The notes under the pieces: model-generated
Told to the model about the DNA's origin: nothing
Database searches by the model: none
What the model saw: the letters and a program-made list of their open reading frames with translations, nothing else
Translations under genes and position numbers: made by a program
From: Woeseiaceae bacterium
GTDB taxonomy: Bacteria; Pseudomonadota; Gammaproteobacteria; Steroidobacterales; Woeseiaceae
Assembly (NCBI GenBank): GCA_028280615.1
Contig: JANQLK010000016.1
Coordinates: forward strand, 496,001-560,000
DNA length: 64,000 nucleotides
Direction: 5' to 3'
In this document: piece after piece, positions 16,886 through 26,691 of the stretch
Numbering within the stretch: position 1 is the stretch's first letter
Layout of the letters: every line of letters begins with the position of its first letter

Positions 16886-18109
16886 ATGGCACAGACGGAA
16901 CTAAGTCCCTCGGATCTGGAGGCCGCGTTCGCGGACTTCAGTCGCAAATCAGGCCAACTCGAGACCTGCTATTACGGCTTGAAAGAGCGTGTGGAGGAAC
17001 TGAGCGAGAAGCTCAGCCAGGCGCGCTCCGCTCGCCACCGGGAGCTGTTGGAGAAGGAACGGCTCGGCAATCGGCTCTCGCACCTGCTGGAAACACTGCC
17101 CGGCGCGTTTCTCGTAATCGACGGGGACGGCGTAATCCTCGAGCGGAACAAGCGTGCCTCCGACCTGCTGAATCGCCCGCTGCTCGGCGTTTGCTGGTCC
17201 GAGGTCGTGCAGCGGGAATTCTGCCCGAACCAGCGTGTCGACGGCGATCTCTGCCTGAAGGACGGACGCTGGATCAACCTGTTTCGAAAGCCACTGGAGT
17301 GTGAGCACGGCGAAATCCTGCTGTTGACGGACGTTACAGAGAGCCGCCGCATGTCGGAGATGCTGCAAACGTCCGATCGCCTGTCCGCCATTGGCGAGAT
17401 GACCGCCTCTCTTGCGCACCAGATTCGCACGCCGCTGGCGTCAGCGCTGCTGTACATCTCACAGCTGGAATCCCGGGAGGAGTCATCGACGCGCGGGCGC
17501 GATATCGCGCGTAAGGCCGGCGACTGCCTGCGCAATCTGGATGGTCTCGTCAATGACATGCTGAACTATGCCGGCGGCGTCAGGCCACACGGAGATACGT
17601 TCAACGTCGGTGACTTGTTGCTGGACGTACTCAACGTCATCGAACCGCAACTCGACGACAGCAGCTACGTAACGATCGAGCTCGAGGACCGCGCCATGAC
17701 GCTGACCGGCAATCGGGAAGCGCTGCTCGGGGCGCTGGTCAACCTGGTCGAGAACGCCCTTCAGGCCTGCGGCGAGCAACCGATAATCGAGCTGAGTGCG
17801 TTTCAGAACGACGAGGGAATCTACCTCATCGTGGCAGACAATGGCCATGGAATCGCCGAATCAGATCGGGCCAACCTCTTCCAGCCGTTCTACACGACCA
17901 GGCCCCAGGGCACGGGACTGGGCCTGGCCGTCGCCAGGAGTGTCGCGGAAGCCCATGGCGGGAGGATTGAACTGGAATCCGGAGACTACGGCTCCACGTT
18001 CGCGATTCACGTGCCGGCGGACCCGGTAGTCGAAAGCACTTCCGGCGCACGGAATATCCCCATGGCGCACAGCGTGCAAACCGCAGGGCTGGAGGCTGCC
18101 CATGCCTGA
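16886..18109 (+). CDS. fleS: Flagellar sensor kinase FleS
   Basis: Soluble histidine kinase controlling FleR. N-terminal coiled coil (about 20-68), PAS domain (about 68-150), HisKA with H178 in SLAHQIRTPLAS, and HATPase_c (N-box LVNLVENALQACG, DNGHGI, GTGLGLAVA). No membrane segment is seen, as in other FleS/FlrB proteins. The frame is open from 16832, but the ATG used has CGGAG seven bases upstream and lies downstream of the sigma-54 promoter; the longer start would lie inside that promoter. 407 aa. Overlaps fleR by eight bases. Confidence 0.93.
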   Translation: MAQTELSPSDLEAAFADFSRKSGQLETCYYGLKERVEELSEKLSQARSARHRELLEKERLGNRLSHLLETLPGAFLVIDGDGVILERNKRASDLLNRPLLGVCWSEVVQREFCPNQRVDGDLCLKDGRWINLFRKPLECEHGEILLLTDVTESRRMSEMLQTSDRLSAIGEMTASLAHQIRTPLASALLYISQLESREESSTRGRDIARKAGDCLRNLDGLVNDMLNYAGGVRPHGDTFNVGDLLLDVLNVIEPQLDDSSYVTIELEDRAMTLTGNREALLGALVNLVENALQACGEQPIIELSAFQNDEGIYLIVADNGHGIAESDRANLFQPFYTTRPQGTGLGLAVARSVAEAHGGRIELESGDYGSTFAIHVPADPVVESTSGARNIPMAHSVQTAGLEAAHA

Positions 18110-19442
18110 AGCCGACGTAATGATCATTGAAGACGATGCGCCGCTACGGGAGGCGCTCTGCGAGTCCTTGCGCGCCCACGACCTGACCGTTTGCTCGGCG
18201 TCTGACGGCACGGAGGCTCTTTCCGTGCTGGGCAATACGAACGTCAACGTCATCGTGAGCGACATCAACATGGAGCCGATGGACGGATGCCAGCTGCTGT
18301 CGCGTCTGCGAAGCGATCACGCCGAAATACCTGCCGTCATGATGACGGCCTACGGCACGATCGAGCAGGCCGTAGACGTCATGCGTCACGGCGCATCCGA
18401 TTTTCTCGTCAAGCCCGTGGAGATCGACACGCTTCTCGAGGTTGTCAACCGGTATCTCAATTCGGAACAGCCCGGCGACGATATCGTCGCCGAGGACCCT
18501 GGCTCGCGGCAGTTGTTAAAGATCGCGCGCCGGGTCGCTGCGACTGACGTTACCGTGACGATCAGCGGCGAGAGCGGTAGCGGAAAAGAGGTCATCGCGC
18601 GCTACATTCACGACCAATCGCAGCGCAGAGACAAGCCGTTCATTGCCATCAACTGTGCCGCCATTCCGGAGAACATGCTCGAAGCCGTATTGTTCGGCCA
18701 TGAGAAAGGTGCGTTCACGGGTGCCGTTGCCGCACACGCGGGCAAATTCGAACAGGCGCAGGGCGGGACCTTACTGCTTGATGAAATATCCGAGATGGAC
18801 ATTGGTTTGCAGGCGAAGCTGCTGCGCGTAATCCAGCAGCGCGAAGTGGAGAGGATCGGCGGCAAGAGGACGATCGACCTCGATGTGCGTGTTCTCGCCA
18901 CGACCAATCGCGATCTCAGACAAAGCGTGTCGGAAGGTCACTTCCGCGAAGACCTCTACTACAGGCTGCATGTGTTCCCGCTGACGCTCTTGCCGTTGCG
19001 AAAGCGTCCGGGCGACATTCTGCCGCTGTTCGGGCGCGCGGTTCGCCGCTATCACTCAGGGAACGGACCGGTTCCGCAACTCTCGGATGAGGCCACGGCC
19101 AGCTTGCTGGCCCACACCTGGCCGGGCAACGTGCGAGAGCTCGAGAACCTCGTACAGAGGTCGCTCATCATGCAAAGCGGACCGCAAATCGACGATGTCG
19201 ACCTGGTATTCGAACCGCCTGCCGACGTTGCCGGAACGACGGCAGAGGCCGCGGATCTGCAGCACAGTCTTCGCCACCGCGAGAAGCAGGTGATCGTAGA
19301 TGCGCTCGAGCAAAGCGGCGGCAGCAGGAAAGAAGCGTCCGAAATCCTCGGAATCAGTCCGAGGACACTGCGCTACAAACTCGCGCGCCTTCGCAAGGAA
19401 GGAATGCTGCCACCGGCGTCGGCAACGACCCGTGCCATCTGA
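18102..19442 (+). CDS. fleR: Flagellar response regulator FleR (sigma-54 activator)
   Basis: NtrC-type activator for class III flagellar genes. Receiver domain with D54 in [11 protein letters not shown] and K104 in LVKPVE; sigma-54 AAA+ domain with [14 protein letters not shown] at 203-208 and [11 protein letters not shown]-terminal Fis-type HTH ([20 protein letters not shown]). Length 446 aa. Its targets probably include the sigma-54 promoters before fliK or fliL, although FleQ alone could drive these. fliE follows 22 bases downstream. Confidence 0.94.
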   Translation: MPEADVMIIEDDAPLREALCESLRAHDLTVCSASDGTEALSVLGNTNVNVIVSDINMEPMDGCQLLSRLRSDHAEIPAVMMTAYGTIEQAVDVMRHGASDFLVKPVEIDTLLEVVNRYLNSEQPGDDIVAEDPGSRQLLKIARRVAATDVTVTISGESGSGKEVIARYIHDQSQRRDKPFIAINCAAIPENMLEAVLFGHEKGAFTGAVAAHAGKFEQAQGGTLLLDEISEMDIGLQAKLLRVIQQREVERIGGKRTIDLDVRVLATTNRDLRQSVSEGHFREDLYYRLHVFPLTLLPLRKRPGDILPLFGRAVRRYHSGNGPVPQLSDEATASLLAHTWPGNVRELENLVQRSLIMQSGPQIDDVDLVFEPPADVAGTTAEAADLQHSLRHREKQVIVDALEQSGGSRKEASEILGISPRTLRYKLARLRKEGMLPPASATTRAI

Positions 19443-19464
19443 TTCGACTTTCGGGAAACAAATC

Positions 19465-19785
19465 ATGAACGAAATCAGCCCTCAACACATTCTCAATCAG
19501 ATTCGCGATCTCAGCGGCGAGCTGAGTACGTCCGGGTCTATTGTTCGCGAAACCTCGGACGCGTCCGGATTCGGCGAAATGCTGAAGACGGCAATCGATC
19601 AGGTCAATGAGACCCAGCAGACGGCGTCGGATCTGAAGCGCGCCTATGTTACCGAGGAACCGGGTGTGGACCTGACCGAAGTGATGATCGCATCACAGAA
19701 GGCGGACCTTTCTTTCAGGGCGATGACCGAAGTGCGGAACAAGCTGATCACCGCATATCAGGACATCATGAACATGCCGGTCTAG
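19465..19785 (+). CDS. fliE: Flagellar hook-basal body protein FliE
   Basis: Joins the MS ring to the rod. 106 aa, with the C-terminal FliE signature: [25 protein letters not shown], then YQDIMNMPV at the end. The ORF is open further upstream inside fleR, but the ATG after the fleR stop gives the family length. No clear promoter was seen in the 22-base gap, so fliE-fliJ is likely read from fleSR or from a site inside fleR. Confidence 0.93.
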   Translation: MNEISPQHILNQIRDLSGELSTSGSIVRETSDASGFGEMLKTAIDQVNETQQTASDLKRAYVTEEPGVDLTEVMIASQKADLSFRAMTEVRNKLITAYQDIMNMPV

Positions 19786-19803
19786 GGGACCTGAACCTAT
19801 ATC

Positions 19804-21453
19804 ATGGATCGTGGAACGACAATTGAAGGCGAGGCAGTGCCGGTCGCACAGATGAACCTCGGGATGTTCTTTCAAATCCCGGTAGTGCGTCAGGTCATGC
19901 TGCTGGTAGGCGTCGCCGCGAGCGTTGCTGCAGGATTCGCAGTCGTGCTCTGGGCGCAGACACCCGGGCACGTTCGCCTCTACGAAGGTCTGGACGGATC
20001 GGACGTAGCGGAAATCGCGGATGCACTGCGCGCGGCGGATATCGATTTCAACCTGAACATGGAAACCGGGACGGTCACGGTACCGGAGTCGATATTGCAC
20101 GACGCGCGACTCGAGCTCGCATCACAGGGATTGCCCAACGGTGCCGCCGTTGGCATGAGGTCGCTTGCCGAGCAACCCACGTTCGGACAGAGCCAGTTCC
20201 GCGAGACTGCGATGTACCAGCATGCACTCGAAGGTGAGCTCGCGAAAACGATTGCGCATCTGGGGGCGGTAAGGGATGCCCGGGTGCATCTCGCGCTGCC
20301 CCGGCAACGCACCTTCATCCGCGACCGCGAGACGGCGAGCGCCTCCGTGATGCTGAACCTGTATCGCGGCCGTGAGCTTGAGGAGGGCCAGGTTGCCTCG
20401 ATCGTGCACTTCGTCGCGTCGAGCGTACCGAACCTTGCGATCGGCGACGTGACGGTCGTCGACCAGATGGGACGCCTTCTGAGTTCGGGTGACGACGCGT
20501 GGAATGATGCGCTGACGGCGAAGCAATTCCAGATCGCGGAGCGCCTGGAGCAAAACTACAAGCGAAGAATCGAGACGCTCCTTACACCGCTGCTGGGACC
20601 GGGCCGGGTACGCGCGGAAGTTGCCGCGGACATGGACTTCACCTTCAGCGAGGAGATGCGAGAGAGCTTCGACCCGAACGGAGCCATGGTCAGCGAGTAC
20701 GTCTCGGAGAACCAGCGCAGCGGAGGCTCAGCCGTTGCCGGTGGTATACCCGGTGCGCTGACCAACCAGCCGCCGCAGGCAGTCGATAGCGCCACAGCAA
20801 CCGCAACCGCAACCGCGGACGCGGATCAAGCGGACCAGGCTCCGCAGCCCATGGACACCTCGTCGAGCAGTACGCGGAATTTCGAGGTCGACCGGACCAT
20901 CAGCCACACGAAGCCGCAGGCGGGACGGATAAGAAGGCTGTCCGTCGCCGTGCTCGTCAACGACGCGCCCACCGAGCGTGCCGAGGGTGCCGCGGCCAGT
21001 ACGCTCAGCGCCGAGGACATCGACAGGGTAACGACACTGGTCAAGGAGGCGGTCGGGTTCGATGCCGAGCGCGGCGACACGGTGTCGGTGGTCCACGCGG
21101 CCTTCAAGGACGTACCCGAGGCGGAACCAGCCGTAGCACCGCCATTCTGGAAGCAGCCCACATTCTTCGAGATATTGAAAATCACGCTCGGCGCCGGTCT
21201 CGTGCTGGCGCTCGCATTCGGCGTCGTCCGTCCGATGCTCAGGTCGTTGCTGGCCGCGAACGGCAGTCCGTCGAGAAGCGTCATTAGCGGCTTCGGTGCC
21301 GCGAGTGCCGCGCATGCACAGGCGGTTGCACCGGTACTGCCGACACCGAGTTTCGACGAAAAGGTGGCGGCCGCGAAGAATATTTCGGGGCACGATCCGG
21401 CCAGGGTCGCGCAGGTAGTCAAACAGTGGGTCGGTGCGCCGCCGGATGCGTAG
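19804..21453 (+). CDS. fliF: Flagellar MS-ring protein FliF
   Basis: Inner-membrane ring that nucleates flagellum assembly. 549 aa. First membrane segment at about 32-52 (VMLLVGVAASVAAGFAVVLW), the YscJ/FliF ring-building domain (LYEGLDGSDVAEIADALRA onward), a periplasmic region with a low-complexity Thr/Ala stretch (about 320-345), a second membrane segment at about 455-475 (ILKITLGAGLVLALAFGVV), and a C-terminal FliG-binding tail ending in VAQVVKQWVG. Directly followed by fliG. Confidence 0.95.
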   Translation: MDRGTTIEGEAVPVAQMNLGMFFQIPVVRQVMLLVGVAASVAAGFAVVLWAQTPGHVRLYEGLDGSDVAEIADALRAADIDFNLNMETGTVTVPESILHDARLELASQGLPNGAAVGMRSLAEQPTFGQSQFRETAMYQHALEGELAKTIAHLGAVRDARVHLALPRQRTFIRDRETASASVMLNLYRGRELEEGQVASIVHFVASSVPNLAIGDVTVVDQMGRLLSSGDDAWNDALTAKQFQIAERLEQNYKRRIETLLTPLLGPGRVRAEVAADMDFTFSEEMRESFDPNGAMVSEYVSENQRSGGSAVAGGIPGALTNQPPQAVDSATATATATADADQADQAPQPMDTSSSSTRNFEVDRTISHTKPQAGRIRRLSVAVLVNDAPTERAEGAAASTLSAEDIDRVTTLVKEAVGFDAERGDTVSVVHAAFKDVPEAEPAVAPPFWKQPTFFEILKITLGAGLVLALAFGVVRPMLRSLLAANGSPSRSVISGFGAASAAHAQAVAPVLPTPSFDEKVAAAKNISGHDPARVAQVVKQWVGAPPDA

Positions 21454-21459
21454 CAGACG

Positions 21460-22467
21460 ATGACCGAGAAAGCGATTGACACGGACGGTGCGACGCGCGC
21501 CGCGCTGTTGCTGATGACCCTCGGCGAAACCGAGGCAGCCGAAGTCCTGCGATACATGAACGCCGCCGAGGTCCAGCGGGTCGGCGCCGCCATGGCGTCC
21601 CTCAAGGATGTGTCGAAGGACGAAGCGTCGAACGTGCTCGACGGGTTCATCACGGAGTTCGAGCAGAAGACGTCGTTCGGTATCGCGGCGGAGGACTACA
21701 TACGCAAGGTCCTGACGAACGCGTTCAGCGAGTCCAAGGCGGAGTCGTTGATCCAGCGCATGCTGATCGACGAGGACGCCAGGGGATTCGAGTCCCTGCA
21801 GTGGATGACACAGGATCAGATCGAGGAGATCATCGACGGCGAGCATCCGCAAATCGTCGCGATCATCGTGTCTTATCTCGAACCGGAGCGTGCCGCGGCC
21901 ATAGTCGCCGCCATTCCGGACGAGAAACGCTCGGAAGTCGTCAAGCGCATAGCTCAGCTTACCGACGTTCAGCAAACGGCGCTCGCCGAGATCGAGGAGC
22001 TGATTGCCAGCAAGTCCAGCGGAGTCAGCAAAAACAGCGCGAAAAAGGTCGGCGGCACACGGGTAGCCGCGGCGATCGTGAACGCGCTCGGAACCGATAC
22101 GGCCGACGAAGTCCTCGAAAAGATAAAGCAGGACGACGACGGCCTGGCAAAAGAGATCGAAGAGCAGATGTTCGTCTTCGAGTCCTTGCTCAACGTCGAC
22201 GACCGCGGAATCCAGGCCCTGTTGCGCGAGATCTCCAACGACCTGTTGGTCGTCGCGCTCAAAGGTGCGCTTCCAGAGATGCAGACGAAGATCGTCTCGA
22301 ACATGTCGAAACGCGCCGCCACGCTGCTCACCGAGGACATCGAGGCGCGAGGCCCCACGCGACTCAGCGAAGTCGAGCAGGCACAAAAAGAGATTCTCGA
22401 GGTGGCCAGGCGACTGGCTGATTCCGGCGACCTGGACCTCGGCCAGGGTGGTGAGGAATATGTCTGA
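21460..22467 (+). CDS. fliG: Flagellar motor switch protein FliG
   Basis: Rotor protein that couples stator torque to the C ring. 335 aa in three helical domains. The middle domain shows EHPQIVAIIVSYLEPERAAAI. The C-terminal torque helix region (FVFESLLNVDDRGIQALLRE, then MSKRAATLLTEDIEARGPTRLSEVE) carries the conserved charged residues that face the stator. Starts six bases after fliF and overlaps fliH by eight bases. Confidence 0.96.
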   Translation: MTEKAIDTDGATRAALLLMTLGETEAAEVLRYMNAAEVQRVGAAMASLKDVSKDEASNVLDGFITEFEQKTSFGIAAEDYIRKVLTNAFSESKAESLIQRMLIDEDARGFESLQWMTQDQIEEIIDGEHPQIVAIIVSYLEPERAAAIVAAIPDEKRSEVVKRIAQLTDVQQTALAEIEELIASKSSGVSKNSAKKVGGTRVAAAIVNALGTDTADEVLEKIKQDDDGLAKEIEEQMFVFESLLNVDDRGIQALLREISNDLLVVALKGALPEMQTKIVSNMSKRAATLLTEDIEARGPTRLSEVEQAQKEILEVARRLADSGDLDLGQGGEEYV

Positions 22468-23056
22468 TCCCGTTGTCGACAAGGACACGAATCGCTGGCG
22501 GGCACCGGCCATTGACGGGGGAGACGGTCGGGGCTTTCTGACGGCGAGCCGCCTGCAGGAACTCCAGCGCGAAGCACACGAGGAAGCGTGGCAGGAAGGC
22601 TACGCCAAGGGTCTCGAAGCCGGGAGTGAGTCGATCCGCTTACGGACTGAACGATTCGACGAGTTGCTGTCTGCCCTCGAGAAACCGTTCGAGGAGCTCG
22701 AGGAGAGTGTCGAAACGCAATTGGTGGACCTTGCCGTCACGATCGCACGGCAACTGTTTCGTCGGGAAATACACATCGACCCTACTCACGTCGTCGGGGT
22801 CGTTCGGGAGGTCGTGCCGATGTTGCCCGTTGCCAGCCGTGACATTGTCGTGCACCTGCACCCGGAAGATGCGGAAGTCGTAAGACAGTGTTTCGCGGAT
22901 GCCGGCGACAGTCTGGCGTGGACAATCAAGGAGGACCCGCTGATCGCCCGCGGCGGCTGCCTGGTGAGCAGCGACCACTCGAACATCGATGCCTCGGCCG
23001 AGACGCGCTTTCAGGCGATCGTCGATGCGATTGTCGGCGACGAGAGGACCACGTGA
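22460..23056 (+). CDS. fliH: Flagellar export ATPase regulator FliH
   Basis: Peripheral stator of the export ATPase, binding FliI. 198 aa. Contains the Ala/Glu/Gly repeat-like stretch typical of FliH (EAHEEAWQEGYAKGLEAG), a coiled coil, and a C-terminal V/A-ATPase E-subunit-like domain (VVHLHPEDAEVVR, DPLIARGGCLVSS). An open frame runs back to 22265 inside fliG, but the ATG preceded by GTGAGGAAT and overlapping the fliG end gives the right length. Confidence 0.93.
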   Translation: MSDPVVDKDTNRWRAPAIDGGDGRGFLTASRLQELQREAHEEAWQEGYAKGLEAGSESIRLRTERFDELLSALEKPFEELEESVETQLVDLAVTIARQLFRREIHIDPTHVVGVVREVVPMLPVASRDIVVHLHPEDAEVVRQCFADAGDSLAWTIKEDPLIARGGCLVSSDHSNIDASAETRFQAIVDAIVGDERTT

Positions 23057-24465
23057 GTTCATTCGAGGAAAAACTGCCGGGGCCGGATCCCGACCGTTCA
23101 GAGGAACGCAGCACACGTCTCGCCCGGCATGTCGAACGAGCGCGCGAGTCACGGCCCGAACTCGTCGTCGAAGGTACTCTGCGACGCACCGTCGGGCTGA
23201 CAATGGAGGCGAAAGGCTGCGTTGCCCCGGTCGGCGGGCGCTGTGACGTCGTCGCCCAGGACGGCAGGCGCATACACACCGAGGTCGTCGGATTCGGTGG
23301 CGACAATCTGTTTCTCATGCCTGCAGGTGACATGCGAGGAATCGTGCCCAACGCGCGAGTCATTCCGGTCGGCGGCGTCCAGGAGGTCCGCGTTGGTGCC
23401 GAGTTGCTCGGTCGAGTACTCAACGGCAAGGGCGTTCCTATCGACGATGGCCCACCGCTGGCCTCTGCAGAGCGCGTTCCGTTGTTCGGATCCATGATCA
23501 ATCCTCTCGACCGCCAGCCGATCTCCGAACACCTGAACGTCGGCGTACGGTCGATCAATGCCATTCTTCCGGTCGGCCGGGGACAGCGCATGGGGCTGTT
23601 CGCAGGCAGCGGCGTCGGCAAGAGTCAGCTGCTTGGAATGATGACCCGGTTCACCAGCGCCGATGTCATCGTTGTCGGGCTCATCGGTGAGCGCGGCCGC
23701 GAAGTCAAGGAGTTCCTCGACACTGCGCTGGGCACGGAAGGCAGGCGCCGGTCTGTGGTCGTTGCGACGCCGGCCGATGACACGCCGCTGATGCGTATGC
23801 ACGGTGCATGGCTCGCATCCGCGATCGCCGAGTACTTTCGTGACGACGGAAAACACGTCCTGCTGTTGATGGACTCGCTGACGCGATTCGCGCAGGCGCA
23901 ACGCGAGATCGGGCTTGCGATTGGGGAACCTCCGGCGACGAAGGGTTATCCGCCGTCGGTTTTTGCCCGCCTGCCGCAGCTGGTCGAGCGGGCTGGCAAT
24001 GGTCCCGAAGGCGGCGGCTCGATCACGGCCTTTTACACGGTACTGGCCGAGGGCGACGACCAGCAGGACCCGATCGTCGATGCATCGCGCGCGATCCTGG
24101 ATGGCCACGTGGTGCTGTCCCGTGAGCTTGCCGAATCGGCCGTGTATCCCGCTGTCGACATCGAGGCGTCGGTGAGTCGCACGGTCCAGGTTGTGGCCAG
24201 CAAGGAGCAACGCGATCTCGCCGCGCGCTTTCGGCAGATTTACGCCAACTACCAGCGTAACCGCGACCTGATCGCGGTCGGAGCGTACCGAAGCGGCAGT
24301 GACGCGCGCGTCGATGAAGCAGTCCGTCTGTGGCCCGAGATGCTCGAGTTCCTGCGTCAGCCGCTGGACGTCCCGGTCAGTTTCGGTGCCAGTGTGGACG
24401 CACTGCAAATGCTGCTGGCGGAGCCACGGGCTGACGGTTCGGGCGATAGCGAAGGTGACTCCTGA
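23053..24465 (+). CDS. fliI: Flagellar export ATPase FliI
   Basis: Cytoplasmic ATPase of flagellar type III export. 470 aa from a GTG start overlapping the fliH stop (GTGA), with GAGAGG upstream; the frame is open further into fliH but that part is not FliI-like. Walker A GSGVGKS at 185-191, GLIGERGREVKEF, Walker B VLLLMDSLTRFAQAQRE, and the ATP-synthase beta-type signature KGYPPSVFARLPQLVERAG. Adjacent fliH and fliJ complete the ATPase complex. Confidence 0.95.
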   Translation: MSSFEEKLPGPDPDRSEERSTRLARHVERARESRPELVVEGTLRRTVGLTMEAKGCVAPVGGRCDVVAQDGRRIHTEVVGFGGDNLFLMPAGDMRGIVPNARVIPVGGVQEVRVGAELLGRVLNGKGVPIDDGPPLASAERVPLFGSMINPLDRQPISEHLNVGVRSINAILPVGRGQRMGLFAGSGVGKSQLLGMMTRFTSADVIVVGLIGERGREVKEFLDTALGTEGRRRSVVVATPADDTPLMRMHGAWLASAIAEYFRDDGKHVLLLMDSLTRFAQAQREIGLAIGEPPATKGYPPSVFARLPQLVERAGNGPEGGGSITAFYTVLAEGDDQQDPIVDASRAILDGHVVLSRELAESAVYPAVDIEASVSRTVQVVASKEQRDLAARFRQIYANYQRNRDLIAVGAYRSGSDARVDEAVRLWPEMLEFLRQPLDVPVSFGASVDALQMLLAEPRADGSGDSEGDS

Positions 24466-24893
24466 TGAGCAGGGCAAAACGCCTGGACATCATCCGCTCG
24501 GTCGCCATGTCCGAGGAAGTGGAGGAACGGAAGACCATGGCGACGTCGGAACAACAGTACGAGGTCGCTGCGGAGCGCCTCGACGAGCTCAAGAGCTTCC
24601 GCAGTCACTACGCGACCAGCAAGCGCCCTTCCTGCGGGTCGAGCGCATTGCAATGGCAGGACTTCCACAACTTTCTGAGCCGTCTCGACAAGGCGGTGAG
24701 CGAACAGGAGAAGATTGTTGACGAGGGTCGCGTACAACGCGAGGCACATCGCAATCGCTGGCTCGTGAAACGCCGCCGGCTGGAATCACTGTCCCGGGCG
24801 ATTGACCGCTTCACGAGTGAGGAGCGGGACTCCGAGGAGCGGCGCCAGCAGAGGCAGCTGGACGCGATCTCGACGCGGAGGTCCACCCACTGA
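24465..24893 (+). CDS. fliJ: Flagellar export protein FliJ
   Basis: Central stalk/chaperone-escort of the export ATPase. 142 aa, nearly all charged coiled coil: an N-terminal RAKRLDIIRSVAMSEEVEERK helix and a C-terminal KRRRLESLSRAIDRFTSEE helix. Its ATG shares one base with the fliI stop (TGATG). Identity rests on position, length and coiled-coil nature, since FliJ sequences diverge strongly. Confidence 0.88.
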   Translation: MSRAKRLDIIRSVAMSEEVEERKTMATSEQQYEVAAERLDELKSFRSHYATSKRPSCGSSALQWQDFHNFLSRLDKAVSEQEKIVDEGRVQREAHRNRWLVKRRRLESLSRAIDRFTSEERDSEERRQQRQLDAISTRRSTH

Positions 24894-24897
24894 CGTC

Positions 24898-24913
24898 TGG
24901 CACGGAAATTGCT
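24898..24913 (+). promoter_or_regulatory. Sigma-54 promoter of fliK
   Basis: TGGCACGGAAATTGCT: perfect TGGCAC and TTGCW halves with five bases between and GG/GC correctly spaced. It begins five bases after the fliJ stop and lies 43 bases before the fliK GTG. Confidence 0.9.
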
Positions 24914-24956
24914 ACTTATCCCGTAGGCCCGCGTGGCCGTAGCATAGGGATACGTC

Positions 24957-26507
24957 GTGGAGCTGAAACTCAACAGTATTTTCGCCGGACTCATCGGGGA
25001 GAGCGCGGAGCTGCCGGGGCGCGCGCATTCGCTTGCAGATCGCGCGAGCGTTGAACCCGAGGGCTTCCTGCAGGCGTTGCGCGGCACGCCGCTGGCCATT
25101 TCGAGCCCGGTTGACATGCCGGAAATACCAGCCGGCAATCCGTTGCCGGATCCGGGCACGGAGTTGCCGGCGGAGTGGTCCGCACCGACGCCACCGATAC
25201 CGATTCCCGTGCCGATTGAAGGCAAGCTCAAGACCGCTCGCATGGCCGCCTCCGCCGAGTTGCCGGTTGAGCGACCGGGTGAACTGACCGTCGAACCACC
25301 GCCAGCGACCGACGTGACGCAACCGCCGGTCGCGATGGCACGGCAAGCATCACCGACCGGCCGGCTGAACGAGGTGCGTGCCACCTCGCTGCCTGACACG
25401 CAAATGCCGGTGGCGCTGCCGAAGCCCACGCCGACGGCACAGCCGGAAGCGGGTACGCCGACGGGGCCGCAGCCCGTCGTGACGGCGCGGGTCGCGGCGG
25501 AGCAGATAGCGCGGTCGCCGATTCCCGAAACACCGGCCGCGGCTGCGCCCGCGGGCGTCGAACCGGGGCCGCGTCATGAGCGCGCCCGATCGGGCGACGG
25601 GCCTGCGGCACGTCCCGATGTCGCTCGCGTTTTGTTACGCGACCCGGCGGTAACCGGCCTGGAGGCGCCGCGGGATACGGCTGAACGCACCCCGCCGGCG
25701 ATGGATGGGGGAGCCTTACGCACGGCCGTAGCCACGCGGTCCGTTCATGAGACGGCTCACACGGTCACTGACGGCAGCCGTCCGGCGGTCACCGTCGTCG
25801 GGGAGCCCGGATCGGCGACGTCGAGCGCGGAGCTACCGTCAGATATCGTGGCGGACGCCAACTTGAGGGGTCCCGGTCGGGTCGAGACACCGGATGACGG
25901 TCGTCGCGACCTGATTCAGGCAGCAACACAGGCGTCGTCCAGGGTGTCCGTCGAGACACTCGCCCCGGTCGAGCGAATAGCCGTTCCAGCGAGCGGCGTC
26001 TGGACACCCGCGCCGGCTCCGTTGCAACAGGCGAATCCGGCCACGCCGGTAGGCATCGCGAATGGCCCGGCATTCGACGTCGACACGCCGGTAACGTCCC
26101 GCGAATGGGGTGACGCGCTCGGAGCCCGGATCGCCATGCTGGCGAGCCGCAACATCGGTTCCGCCGAACTCAGACTGAGCCCGGCCGACCTCGGCCCGTT
26201 GCAGGTACAGATCTCGGTCGAGGACAACGTTGCCCGGGTCGTATTCCACTCCGCGCACCCGGTAACCCGGGAGCAACTCGAGATGGCGATTCCGCGCCTG
26301 CGGGAAATGATGACGGAACAGGGCATGACGCTCGCGGACGCGGGCGTTTCCGATCGCTCCGACAAGCATGGCAACGGTAGCGCCGGCCTGCAGGCCGAGA
26401 CGCGCGACAGCGAGCGGCAAGCCGGCGACGAGTCGGCCGATAGGGTGGCTTCATCATCCGCGAGCCGGCCTGCGCTCACAACGGACCTCGTCAATACCTA
26501 CGCCTGA
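24957..26507 (+). CDS. fliK: Flagellar hook-length control protein FliK
   Basis: Exported ruler that sets hook length and switches export specificity. 516 aa. Long low-complexity Pro/Ala/Thr-rich N-terminal two thirds (about 1-370) with many PxP steps, and the conserved C-terminal hook-control domain (about 385-470): GSAELRLSPADLGPLQVQIS and REQLEMAIPRLREMMTEQGM. The start is GTG; no other close start fits downstream of the sigma-54 promoter. The tail is Ser/Ala-rich as in other FliK. Confidence 0.92.
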   Translation: MELKLNSIFAGLIGESAELPGRAHSLADRASVEPEGFLQALRGTPLAISSPVDMPEIPAGNPLPDPGTELPAEWSAPTPPIPIPVPIEGKLKTARMAASAELPVERPGELTVEPPPATDVTQPPVAMARQASPTGRLNEVRATSLPDTQMPVALPKPTPTAQPEAGTPTGPQPVVTARVAAEQIARSPIPETPAAAAPAGVEPGPRHERARSGDGPAARPDVARVLLRDPAVTGLEAPRDTAERTPPAMDGGALRTAVATRSVHETAHTVTDGSRPAVTVVGEPGSATSSAELPSDIVADANLRGPGRVETPDDGRRDLIQAATQASSRVSVETLAPVERIAVPASGVWTPAPAPLQQANPATPVGIANGPAFDVDTPVTSREWGDALGARIAMLASRNIGSAELRLSPADLGPLQVQISVEDNVARVVFHSAHPVTREQLEMAIPRLREMMTEQGMTLADAGVSDRSDKHGNGSAGLQAETRDSERQAGDESADRVASSSASRPALTTDLVNTYA

Positions 26508-26549
26508 TCGCGGCCGCAGCGCGTGACGGGATTGCGACGGCAGGCCGCC

Positions 26550-26569
26550 GACGGTGCCGGGAAACCGTC
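26550..26569 (+). terminator. Possible hairpin after fliK
   Basis: GACGGT, an 8-base loop, ACCGTC, between the fliK stop and the fliL promoter. Short stem and no T-run directly after it (a run of six T occurs some 40 bases on), so termination is doubtful. Confidence 0.25.
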
Positions 26570-26642
26570 ACCGAGTCGTCCTCTTCAGGCGACCTAAATC
26601 ATAACTGTCTGTTTTTTCGATTAAAAACTCTCTGGCCAATAG

Positions 26643-26658
26643 TGGCACGTTGATTGCA
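26643..26658 (+). promoter_or_regulatory. Sigma-54 promoter of the fliL operon
   Basis: TGGCACGTTGATTGCA: a full match to TGGCAC-N5-TTGCA, 33 bases before the fliL ATG and preceded by an AT-rich tract. It probably drives fliL onward through the export-gate genes. Confidence 0.92.
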
Positions 26659-26691
26659 TACGGTATTGGCAGGCAATCAACGGAGCGCATC

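Noticed and set aside
19380..19464. Possible sigma-54 promoter before fliE inside the end of fleR
   Set aside because: The best candidate has GG and GC eleven bases apart instead of ten and a poor -24 half.
24357..26494. Several ORFs on both strands over fliJ and fliK
   Set aside because: fliK is a low-complexity, Pro/Ala-rich GC-rich gene, which leaves all frames open; only the FliK frame shows a conserved domain.
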